Assembly (NCBI RefSeq): GCF_041433555.1
Contig: NZ_JAPWBR010000017.1
Coordinates: forward strand, 1-44,192
Length of the DNA stretch: 44,192 bases
Source: Granulicatella sp041433555
GTDB lineage: Bacteria > Bacillota > Bacilli > Lactobacillales > Aerococcaceae
Reading direction: 5' to 3'
Within the stretch, counting starts at the first letter, position 1. The number at the start of each line of letters is the position of its first letter. The position numbers and the translations under genes were made by a program. The notes under the pieces are model-generated. The model was not told where the DNA came from. It ran no database searches and was given only the letters and a program-made list of their open reading frames with translations. Shown piece after piece: positions 7,640 to 14,339 of this stretch.

Positions 7640-7957
7640 TTACTCTTCTTCAGTTGCTACTTCATCAGTATACACTTCGTTATTTGTTGGAGCAGATTCT
7701 GAAACAACATGGTGAATAGCAGCACGTTCGAAAGTTAGGATGACTCCTTCGCAATCTAGGTCGACTGTTTTATTTACAGTATCAATGTTATCAATTACAC
7801 CGTGCAATCCACCGATTGTAACTACTTTATCTCCAATTTTCATCGCTTCTCTTTGCGCTTGAATTTCTTTAGCACGTTGACGTTGTTTACGTCCGAAGAA
7901 CCAGAACGCTCCTCCTGCTACAACGATATATGCAATTAATAATGTCATTTGATCCAT
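7640..7957 (-). CDS. yajC: Sec translocase accessory subunit YajC
   Basis: 105 residues. One membrane segment near the N-terminus (about 5-22, LLIAYIVVAGGAFWFF), a basic stretch (GRKQRQRAKE), and a small cytosolic beta domain with the family motif IGDKVVTIGGLHGVI. The tail is acidic. YajC associates with SecDF in the membrane and aids protein export but is usually dispensable. ATG behind GAGGTAAG. It lies between tgt and comN in one unit. Confidence 0.93.
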   Translation of the reverse strand: MDQMTLLIAYIVVAGGAFWFFGRKQRQRAKEIQAQREAMKIGDKVVTIGGLHGVIDNIDTVNKTVDLDCEGVILTFERAAIHHVVSESAPTNNEVYTDEVATEEE

Positions 7958-8023
7958 AATCTTACCTCATTTCCAATTTTATGTTTTTACTTTATCAAAA
8001 AAGTCGCTTTATTTCTATACTCT

Positions 8024-9169
8024 TTAGAAATTTCTAGCATTTTCTTTGTTGAAGCCATATTCTTCAAAGAACGCTTCTCTAAACTCTAATAAGTTATCAT
8101 CCATAATCGCTTGGCGTACTTGCTTCATTAAGTTTAATAAGAAGTACAAGTTATGATAACTGGTTAAGCGTAAGCCAAATGTTTCGTCTGTCTTAAATAA
8201 ATGACGGATATAAGCACGTGTATAGTTACGACATGTGTAACAATTACATTTCTCATCCAATGGACGGAAATCACGTTCGTATTTCGCGTTCTTCACTACA
8301 AGACGCCCCGCACTGGTCATACAAGTACCATTACGAGCAATACGTGTTGGTAGTACACAGTCAAACATATCTACTCCGCGAATGACTCCATCGATTAATG
8401 AGTCAGGTGACCCCACTCCCATTAAATAACGAGGTTTATTATCTGGAATGAGTGGTGTTAAGTAATCCAACACTTCATTCATCTCTTGCTTTGTTTCACC
8501 AACCGACAATCCACCAATAGAATATCCTGGGAAATCTAGAGAAACCATGTCTTTTGCATGAGCGATACGTAAATCTTTATAACCAGCACCTTGTAAGATT
8601 CCGAATAACGCTTGTGTATCTGGTGATTTATGTGCCTTTAATCCACGCTCTGCCCAACGAGTTGTACGAGCGATTGAATCTTTCACGTAATCATGTGTAT
8701 GGTGGAAATCTGGACACTCGTCAAAACTCATGATGATGTCTGCACCTAGTTTATTTTGTACATCGATTGAAATTTCAGGAGATAAGAATAATTTAGATCC
8801 ATTTAAATGATTTCTAAAATGAACTCCTTCTTCTTCAATACGACGCATATCGCTCAGCGAGAAGACTTGGAAACCGCCTGAGTCTGTTAAAATCCCTTTT
8901 TTCCAATTCATGAAGTTATGGAGTTTACCGGCTTCATCTACAATATCTGCACCTGGACGTAACCATAAGTGGTATGTGTTACTTAAAATGATATTTGCGC
9001 CCATTTCATCTAATTCTTCCGGAGACATTGATTTCACAGTAGCAAGTGTCCCAACCGGCATAAACATTGGTGTTGGGAATGTACCATGTGGTGTAATAAT
9101 TTCTCCAAGACGAGCGCCTGTATGTTTTTCTGTTTTAATCAGTCTATATTTTACTGCAGGTTCTGTCAT
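8024..9169 (-). CDS. tgt: tRNA-guanine transglycosylase
   Basis: 381 residues, standard length. It exchanges guanine 34 of the anticodon of GUN-type tRNAs (Tyr, His, Asn, Asp) for a queuine precursor. Visible motifs are DSGGFQVFSL near residue 95 with the first catalytic Asp, the GGLSVGE substrate loop, the nucleophile region GVDMFDCVLPTR near 270, and the zinc site CNCYTCRNYTRAYIRHL near 310 (three Cys and a His). ATG behind AAAGGATTT. First gene of the tgt-yajC-comN unit; no queA or queuosine transport gene is seen in this window. Confidence 0.97.
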   Translation of the reverse strand: MTEPAVKYRLIKTEKHTGARLGEIITPHGTFPTPMFMPVGTLATVKSMSPEELDEMGANIILSNTYHLWLRPGADIVDEAGKLHNFMNWKKGILTDSGGFQVFSLSDMRRIEEEGVHFRNHLNGSKLFLSPEISIDVQNKLGADIIMSFDECPDFHHTHDYVKDSIARTTRWAERGLKAHKSPDTQALFGILQGAGYKDLRIAHAKDMVSLDFPGYSIGGLSVGETKQEMNEVLDYLTPLIPDNKPRYLMGVGSPDSLIDGVIRGVDMFDCVLPTRIARNGTCMTSAGRLVVKNAKYERDFRPLDEKCNCYTCRNYTRAYIRHLFKTDETFGLRLTSYHNLYFLLNLMKQVRQAIMDDNLLEFREAFFEEYGFNKENARNF

Positions 9170-9203
9170 TTTATAAATCCTTTCTTCGTTTCATAACTAT
9201 CTA

Positions 9204-9233
9204 ACTGTACTCTACAAATCACAAAAAGTCCAA
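9204..9233 (-). promoter_or_regulatory. Likely promoter of tgt-yajC-comN
   Basis: TTGGAC (9228-9233) and TACAGT (9204-9209) on the minus strand with 18 bases between, about 35 bases before the tgt ATG. Confidence 0.4.
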
Positions 9234-9266
9234 TAAAAACGGGAGTTAGCTCGCGCTTCACTCCCA
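9233..9266 (-). terminator. Terminator after the HesB/YneR-like gene
   Basis: GGGAGT and ACTCCC form the base of a hairpin that continues as AGC-GCGA-GCT with a GNRA-type tetraloop; a T run follows on the minus strand. Confidence 0.75.
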
Positions 9267-9281
9267 CTTTTTTCTATTATA

Positions 9282-9590
9282 TTAATCTACAATTTTTGTA
9301 TAATTGTAACTTGGCTCTTTTAACTTTTCGTCAAAGCTTACTTCTAAATTATGCCCTTGGAAAAACCATTCATCCCCAGTTTCAACAAAATATGTAATGC
9401 CGTTTTCTACTACACTTACATAAGGATTGCTTGGAGCATCTACTTCAACTGCTAGAGAGAACCCTTCATGAATAGGACTGCATCCGTATACCTTTCCTAG
9501 GAAACGAACACCACGTTCTTTAGATACACCCATTTCTTCTTCAAACCACGCTTGCGCTTTCTTATCGATTGTTAATTGCATTGTATCCAC
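9282..9590 (-). CDS. HesB/YneR-like small protein
   Basis: 102 residues. The pattern MQLTIDKKAQAWFEEE, GVRFLGKVYG and ETGDEWFF fits the YneR branch of the HesB/IscA-like fold. Only one cysteine (in YGCSP) is present, so the three-Cys cluster-binding set of true IscA proteins is absent and iron-sulfur scaffold activity should not be assumed. The start is uncertain: GTG at 9590 lies at good distance from GAGG, while ATG at 9581 matches the usual start of the family (MQLTI) but sits 14 bases from that site. It follows a GNAT gene on the same strand and ends at a strong terminator. Confidence 0.75.
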   Translation of the reverse strand: MDTMQLTIDKKAQAWFEEEMGVSKERGVRFLGKVYGCSPIHEGFSLAVEVDAPSNPYVSVVENGITYFVETGDEWFFQGHNLEVSFDEKLKEPSYNYTKIVD

Positions 9591-9613
9591 TCTTTCCTCT
9601 AGTTTACTCTCTC

Positions 9614-9628
9614 ATTCTATCATAGAAT
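9614..9628. promoter_or_regulatory. 15-base odd-centred inverted repeat upstream of the HesB/YneR-like gene
   Basis: ATTCTATCATAGAAT is a perfect 7-1-7 inverted repeat between the GNAT stop codon and the HesB-like start. The geometry is like Fur-family boxes but the sequence does not match a known consensus. TATGAT/TAGAAT within it could serve as a -10 box. There is no T run, so it is not a terminator. Confidence 0.3.
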
Positions 9629-9651
9629 CGTAGAAAGTCGGTAAAGTTTGC

Positions 9652-10068
9652 TCATCGCTTTCCAGTATATATGAATGAAACGCAATTTAGAGAAGTTAAA
9701 CTTGTGAATCCATTAGACTCATAAAAAGAAACTGTTTTCGTTGAATCATCTGTTGCTAGTTGAATTTGATATACATTCTTGTACTTTTCTAGAGAGAGTT
9801 GTAACAATTTTGTGCCAATTCCCTGATGTTGGTATTCAGGGTACACTAAAATATCTTGAATAAATAGAATAGACGCCCCATCTCCAACCGCTCGCAATAC
9901 ACCAACGAGTTTTTCTTCTTCATTAAGCGCTGCTAATATATGAAGAGAATTTTTGTATGCCTCTTTCAGCATTGTTGGATTCAGTGTGTAATTGGTCCAT
10001 CCTACTGCTTCATATAAAGGAAGAACCTCTTCTAAAGTTATAACTGGATTTTCAAAATAACGAATCAT
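9652..10068 (-). CDS. GNAT-family N-acetyltransferase
   Basis: 138 residues with the GNAT core. The acetyl-CoA binding motif is seen around 93-108 as VYPEYQHQGIGTKLL (Q-x-x-G-x-G type), preceded by the beta strand FIQDIL and followed by the C-terminal FYESNGF segment common to the family. The acceptor substrate cannot be told from sequence; related proteins acetylate small molecules, antibiotics or protein N-termini. ATG behind GAGGTAG. It lies 61 bases upstream of the HesB-like gene and may be co-transcribed. Confidence 0.85.
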   Translation of the reverse strand: MIRYFENPVITLEEVLPLYEAVGWTNYTLNPTMLKEAYKNSLHILAALNEEEKLVGVLRAVGDGASILFIQDILVYPEYQHQGIGTKLLQLSLEKYKNVYQIQLATDDSTKTVSFYESNGFTSLTSLNCVSFIYTGKR

Positions 10069-10124
10069 CTGATACTACCTCTTTCTATCATAATTATTTA
10101 CTGTGCTTTCAAAAAAATTATAAA

Positions 10125-10163
10125 TAAAAAAACTGGAATCCACAATAGTGAATTCCAGTTTTG
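10125..10163 (-). terminator. Terminator after rpsD
   Basis: A 14-pair stem (AAACTGGAATTCAC with GTGGATTCCAGTTT, one G-U) with a four-base loop and a T run of seven on the minus strand. Confidence 0.85.
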
Positions 10164-10179
10164 AAATTGTCTAATAATA

Positions 10180-10791
10180 TTAGCCAAGTTTGTTATAGTA
10201 TTCAACGACTAGTGATTCGTCAACTTCAGAAGTTAACTCGTCACGTAATGGTAGACGGTTTAATGAACCTTCTAATTTATCTTCGTCGAAAGTAACGAAC
10301 TCTGGACGACCATATAAAGCTTCTAGAGCTTCTTTAATGATTGTTAAGTTACGTGATTTTTCACGAACACCCACAACATCGCCAACTTGTACTTGGAATG
10401 AAGGGATATCTACGCGTTTACCGTTCACAGTGATGTGACCGTGATTTACTAATTGACGTGCTTGACGACGAGTAGTTGCTAAACCTAAACGGTATACTAC
10501 GTTATCTAAACGTTGTTCAAGAAGAACCATGAAGTTTTCACCATGTTTACCTTCTTTAATTTTGCCAGCTTTTTTGAATAAAGTAGCAAATTGACGTTCG
10601 TTCATACCGTACATATGACGTAGTTTTTGTTTTTCTTGTAATTGTTGACCATACTCAGATAATTTTTTACGGCTGTTTGGTCCGTGTTGACCTGGTGCGT
10701 ATGGACGACGAGCGATTTCTTTTCCTGTTCCTGAAAGTGAAATGCCTAAACGACGAGATAACTTCCAGCTTGGTCCAGTGTAACGTGACAT
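10180..10791 (-). CDS. rpsD: 30S ribosomal protein S4
   Basis: 203 residues from MSRYTGPSWKLSRRLG to the end, standard length for the zinc-free S4 of Firmicutes. The S4 RNA-binding domain is at about 90-155 (RLDNVVYRLGLATTRRQARQ, GHITVNGKRVDIPS). S4 is one of the first proteins to bind 16S rRNA. The frame stays open 24 codons further upstream, but the correct ATG is at 10791 because it follows TTGGAGGAA and matches all S4 proteins. It is transcribed alone from a promoter at 10964-10992 through a structured leader. Confidence 0.97.
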   Translation of the reverse strand: MSRYTGPSWKLSRRLGISLSGTGKEIARRPYAPGQHGPNSRKKLSEYGQQLQEKQKLRHMYGMNERQFATLFKKAGKIKEGKHGENFMVLLEQRLDNVVYRLGLATTRRQARQLVNHGHITVNGKRVDIPSFQVQVGDVVGVREKSRNLTIIKEALEALYGRPEFVTFDEDKLEGSLNRLPLRDELTSEVDESLVVEYYNKLG

Positions 10792-10957
10792 TGAACATTC
10801 CTCCAATAATTGTTTATTTTTTTGGAGTAAAATAATCGCGAAATCTTCGATTCGTGCAGTCACTACAAGGGTTCACCTTTGCAGCCGCGGTTACTACCTT
10901 ACCCTAAAGGCTAGGACTGTTGACGAGCTTCTATATTTCTGCTGCATATTTTACACA
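10792..10957 (-). promoter_or_regulatory. rpsD 5' leader, probable S4 autoregulatory RNA
   Basis: About 165 bases of leader lie between the promoter and the S4 start. On the minus strand CTCCAA (10822-10827) can pair with TTGGAG (10801-10806), which contains the ribosome binding site, so a hairpin can hide it. Further upstream are other possible hairpins (CCTTTAGGGTAAGG, flanked by CTA and TAG; CAAAGGTGAACCCTTG; CGAATCGAAGATTTCG). S4 of B. subtilis is known to repress its own synthesis through its mRNA leader. That this leader works likewise is inferred. Confidence 0.5.
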
Positions 10958-10963
10958 AAAAGT

Positions 10964-10992
10964 ATTGTACCCTATTTCCTCTGAAAATACAA
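10964..10992 (-). promoter_or_regulatory. rpsD promoter
   Basis: TTGTAT (10987-10992) and TACAAT (10964-10969) on the minus strand with 17 bases between. It lies directly after the stop codon of the thioesterase gene, with no terminator in between, so some readthrough is possible. Confidence 0.55.
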
Positions 10993-10997
10993 GGATT

Positions 10998-11741
10998 TTA
11001 CTTTGTTTCCCACTCAAGAGATAAGTGGCAACATTTTTGTTCATCTGATTCTAATTGATGTAAAGTTTGAACCCCGTTTTCAGTATCACGAATTTCATAA
11101 AAACTCTTAACGGTAGCTTCTGGAAGAATTTCCTTATCATACTTTACAAGAACTGATTTTAAACTATGTGTCTTAATAAATTCCATTCCAAGGCTATCCA
11201 TTACCCAATCAAAATACTTCGCGTTGTTCACATGGTGATTATAATCGATATCATTGAGGCGAACACGGTAAGTTTGAACACTTGCTTTGTCCAAATCAAT
11301 TTTTGGAACTCTTGGATTACGACGAGTATCTTTTTTATTCTCAATTGGATATTCACTTAATACTTCTTCATCTAGTGAAATGAGTTTTCTCTCTTCAATA
11401 TTAATCATTGAAAATGTCGTTAATGCGTCTACTAGTACTTCTTCGTCTAGAGACAAAATCGTATAACGACGGAACGTAAAGAACTTGTTATATCCAACTG
11501 GTTCTGTCTCGATAATAATTTCTTCTTCTAATTTTGGAAGGCGGTTCACAGTTAATTGGTTTTGAATCACAATCCACGATAAGCCTTTTTGATAAATCAA
11601 ATCAGGATGTGCTAGACTGCGTTCTTGTTTACGCGAAGCAAGCATCATAATCCCAACGACATGGCTAAGAGATAACTCCCCTTTCCAGTTACACTCATAC
11701 GCCTTCACAACATGATTCATACGACAAATTGATTCTACCAT
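10998..11741 (-). CDS. Acyl-ACP thioesterase
   Basis: 247 residues, two hotdog domains in tandem as in the Acyl-ACP_TE family. The first half carries the long helix region SRKQERSLAHPDLIYQKG and the SWIVIQNQL strand; the second half carries DIDYNHHVNNAKYFDW near residue 165, which holds the Asn and His of the catalytic centre. It releases fatty acids from acyl carrier protein; in lactic bacteria it may tune the acyl chain pool. ATG behind AAGGATG. It follows the unrecognised gene at 11763-12353 by 21 bases and probably shares its transcript. Confidence 0.88.
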   Translation of the reverse strand: MVESICRMNHVVKAYECNWKGELSLSHVVGIMMLASRKQERSLAHPDLIYQKGLSWIVIQNQLTVNRLPKLEEEIIIETEPVGYNKFFTFRRYTILSLDEEVLVDALTTFSMINIEERKLISLDEEVLSEYPIENKKDTRRNPRVPKIDLDKASVQTYRVRLNDIDYNHHVNNAKYFDWVMDSLGMEFIKTHSLKSVLVKYDKEILPEATVKSFYEIRDTENGVQTLHQLESDEQKCCHLSLEWETK

Positions 11742-11762
11742 AGTACATCCTTTCGTAATTGA

Positions 11763-12353
11763 CTAGTTCCACACATCGACACTATCTGTATTCAATACTG
11801 AAACTATTTCATGCCCCTTGAATAAGATAATATAGTCGGTAGGTAAATGCATTACTTCATATAATTCTGGGTAATCTGGAAAGATTTCATACGCTTGATT
11901 TCCTTCTAGCGGTTGCGGATCAATCGTTTGATCGATTGGAGCAATATACCAAGTTTCATCATCAAAACGATGCGCATACCACTCATCCACTTCAAATGTA
12001 TGGTTGGCAATCACTAATGGTCCATCAAAGCGGAATGGAATGAGACGTCCTAATGTTTTCGTACGTTTTCCAGTTTGAATCGTTTTACGAATAATATCTA
12101 AGAAATAAGAGAAATCTTCTACCCATTCATCTAGTAGTTTATGTTCATAATTTTGAACAACCACTTGGAAATCTTCCCCTTTTGGAATGACTTTCACTTG
12201 TCCATAATGAATTGGAATTAAAGTGTCTACCTCGTCCCAATTCTCCTCAAAATATTCTTCTACAAAAGAGAGCATATCTTCTGCTTCTTTTTGATACTCT
12301 TCATCTGCCGTTAAAATCAAACGGCGACCATTCAATTCACGAATAAATTCCAT
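11763..12353 (-). CDS. Conserved-looking protein of unknown function
   Basis: 196 residues from the ATG at 12353, which has a strong AAAGGAGAG site. The frame stays open to 12548, but that part overlaps the divergent mvaA gene and its promoter and has no ribosome binding site. I do not recognise the family. The product is soluble and acidic, without signal peptide or membrane segment, and rich in aromatic residues. The N-terminal 60 residues look helical and acidic (EEYQKEAEDMLSFVEEYFEE). The C-terminal half has beta-type motifs (PLVIANHTFEVDEWYAHRF, DETWYIAPIDQ, TDYIILFKGHEIVSVLN). It lies upstream of an acyl-ACP thioesterase in the same unit and divergent from HMG-CoA reductase; a role in lipid metabolism would be a guess from position. 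Confidence 0.75.
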   Translation of the reverse strand: MEFIRELNGRRLILTADEEYQKEAEDMLSFVEEYFEENWDEVDTLIPIHYGQVKVIPKGEDFQVVVQNYEHKLLDEWVEDFSYFLDIIRKTIQTGKRTKTLGRLIPFRFDGPLVIANHTFEVDEWYAHRFDDETWYIAPIDQTIDPQPLEGNQAYEIFPDYPELYEVMHLPTDYIILFKGHEIVSVLNTDSVDVWN

Positions 12354-12433
12354 AAAATCTCTCCTTTCACGTTTACTAGTGTACCTCATTTTCGAAAAAT
12401 TTACCTGTATCATACCCGCAAACACTAAAAATT

Positions 12434-12442
12434 TGTTATACT
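12434..12442 (+). promoter_or_regulatory. Extended -10 element of mvaA
   Basis: TGTTATACT lies 27 bases before the mvaA ATG. No good -35 hexamer is seen. Confidence 0.45.
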
Positions 12443-12469
12443 GAATGAAAGCATGAAAGGAGCACATCG

Positions 12470-13750
12470 ATGCAAAACAACCCTTTTTACAAGTTTTATC
12501 AAAAGCCTCTTGAAGAAAGAAAAGAAACTTTATTAAATCATCCATCATTATCTAATGAAGCGAAAGAACGACTCAAAAATGATCTTTCTCTTCCAGAATC
12601 AGTAGCAGGTCAAATGGTCGAAAACCAAATTGAAATTTACGGTCTTCCTTATGGGATTGTTCCAGAAATCATCGTAAACGGAAAAAGTTATATCGTTCCA
12701 ATGGTAACGGAAGAACCTTCAGTAATTGCTGCAGCGAGCTATGCTTCAAAACTAATCAACTTGGCTGGCGGAACTACAACGATTCAAGAAAAGCGTGAAA
12801 TGATTGGAGAAATTGCCATTGTTAAATCTCCTCTAACACTAGAAGCAGTAAAAGCCAAACTTGAGGAACAGAAAGAATCATTATTTACAATTGCTAATAA
12901 CTCGCACCCTTCTATCGTGAAGCGCGGTGGTGGTATACGAGATATCTGGGTAGAAGAAAAGTCTACTGACAAGAAACGATTCTACATTTTCTATGTATCT
13001 GTTGATACACAGGAAGCGATGGGAGCAAATATGTTGAATACCATCCTCGAATCCCTTGTGTCTCCAATTGAGGCGATGACTGCAGGCGAAAGTATTATGG
13101 CTATCCTTTCGAATCTTGCGATAAACTCTGTTGTCACTGCTAAATGCGTGCTCTCTCCAAGAATTTTAGATACCAAAACAACAAAAGGAGAAGACGTTGT
13201 AGATCGCATCGTTTTAGCAAGTGAATTTTCAAAAGCAGATCCGTATCGTGCAACCACGCATAATAAAGGAATTATGAATGGAATTGATTCTGTCGTAATT
13301 GCAACTGGTAATGACTGGCGAGCAATCGAAGCAGGCGCTCATGCTTTTGCAAGTTTAAGCGGCAAGTACCAACCGCTAACAAACTGGACTAAAGATGAGA
13401 CAGGAAATCTGGTTGGAACCATCACACTTCCGCTTCCCGTTGGAACGGTTGGCGGGTCGATTTCAATCCACCCTGGAGCGCAATTTGCTCATGAATTATT
13501 GGGACATCCAAGTGCTGTTGAATTAGCTGGAATTATCGCATCGATTGGATTAGCGCAAAACCTTGCAGCAGTGAGAGCTCTTGTGACTGACGGTATTCAA
13601 AAAGGCCATATGCGACTCCAAGCAAAATCATTAGGCCTAGCAGTTGGGGCAACCGAAGAAGAACTACCACATCTTATGAACTTACTCAGCCAAGCTCCTC
13701 ACTTAAATCAAGAAACTGCCAAAGCTCTATTAGAAGAATTGAGAAAATAA
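12470..13750 (+). CDS. mvaA: Hydroxymethylglutaryl-CoA reductase, class II
   Basis: 426 residues. It converts HMG-CoA to mevalonate with two reduced nicotinamide cofactors, the committed step of the mevalonate route to isoprenoids (undecaprenyl phosphate, menaquinone). It is the class II bacterial form. Catalytic residues are in their expected places: Glu81/82 in PMVTEEPS, Lys266 in THNKGIMNG, Asp282 in ATGNDW and His380 in KGHMRLQAK. ENQIEIYGLPYG near 51-62 is the substrate-binding motif. The C-terminal flap domain (about 375-426) is present. Unlike the enterococcal MvaE fusion it has no thiolase domain. ATG behind GAAAGGAG. It is one of only three plus-strand genes and stands alone; mvaS is not in the window. 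Confidence 0.96.
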   Translation: MQNNPFYKFYQKPLEERKETLLNHPSLSNEAKERLKNDLSLPESVAGQMVENQIEIYGLPYGIVPEIIVNGKSYIVPMVTEEPSVIAAASYASKLINLAGGTTTIQEKREMIGEIAIVKSPLTLEAVKAKLEEQKESLFTIANNSHPSIVKRGGGIRDIWVEEKSTDKKRFYIFYVSVDTQEAMGANMLNTILESLVSPIEAMTAGESIMAILSNLAINSVVTAKCVLSPRILDTKTTKGEDVVDRIVLASEFSKADPYRATTHNKGIMNGIDSVVIATGNDWRAIEAGAHAFASLSGKYQPLTNWTKDETGNLVGTITLPLPVGTVGGSISIHPGAQFAHELLGHPSAVELAGIIASIGLAQNLAAVRALVTDGIQKGHMRLQAKSLGLAVGATEEELPHLMNLLSQAPHLNQETAKALLEELRK

Positions 13751-13795
13751 AAAATAGACTTCCCTAGCAACTGGCTTAGGAAGTCTTCTTTATTT
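13751..13795. terminator. Terminator shared by mvaA and apt
   Basis: GACTTCC and GGAAGTC form the base of a hairpin, flanked by A-rich and T-rich sequence, between two converging genes. Confidence 0.65.
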
Positions 13796-13796
13796 A

Positions 13797-14324
13797 TTAT
13801 CTTTCGTCTTCAGTGTATTCCATTAATGTGAAGATATCGTATTCGCTAATTTTTTCGCGACCTTTTAAGTCTGTTAACTCTATTAAGAAAGCTAAACCAA
13901 CTACTTCACCGCCAAGCTTTTCAACTAGTTTTGCAGCGGCAGCCATTGTTCCACCTGTTGCTAATAAATCATCACAAATTAGAACTTTTTGACCAGGTTT
14001 TACAGCATCTTTGTGCAAGTGTAATTCAGCTGAACCGTATTCTAAATCATATTCTACAGCCACTGTTTCACGAGGTAATTTTCCTTTTTTACGAGCTGGT
14101 GCGAATCCAATTCCTAACTCATACGCTACAGGACATCCAACGATAAATCCACGTGCTTCTGGTCCAACAATCATTTCAGCGCCAATTCTACGAGCGTAAT
14201 CAACAATTTGTTGTGTTGCGTATTGATAAGCTTTCCCGTCCGCCATTAATGGAGAAATATCACGGAAAATAATACCCTCTTTAGGATAGTTTGGAACACT
14301 AGCAATATATTCTTTCAAGTTCAT
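13797..14324 (-). CDS. apt: Adenine phosphoribosyltransferase
   Basis: 175 residues. It joins adenine with PRPP to give AMP, a purine salvage step in the cytoplasm. The PRPP-binding motif VLICDDLLATGGTM is near residue 118, and the adenine-site segment VGPEARGFI and the hood region FRDISPLMAD are present. ATG behind GGAGGAG. It follows recJ by 15 bases, a pairing common in Firmicutes where relA often comes next; relA is not here. It is the last gene of the long unit that starts with the glycine T-box leader. Confidence 0.96.
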   Translation of the reverse strand: MNLKEYIASVPNYPKEGIIFRDISPLMADGKAYQYATQQIVDYARRIGAEMIVGPEARGFIVGCPVAYELGIGFAPARKKGKLPRETVAVEYDLEYGSAELHLHKDAVKPGQKVLICDDLLATGGTMAAAAKLVEKLGGEVVGLAFLIELTDLKGREKISEYDIFTLMEYTEDER

Positions 14325-14339
14325 TGAGAACTCCTCCTT

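Noticed and set aside
12354..12548. N-terminal extension of the unknown protein next to mvaA
   Set aside because: It overlaps the mvaA start and promoter, has no ribosome binding site, and reads as low-quality sequence; the start at 12353 has an ideal site.
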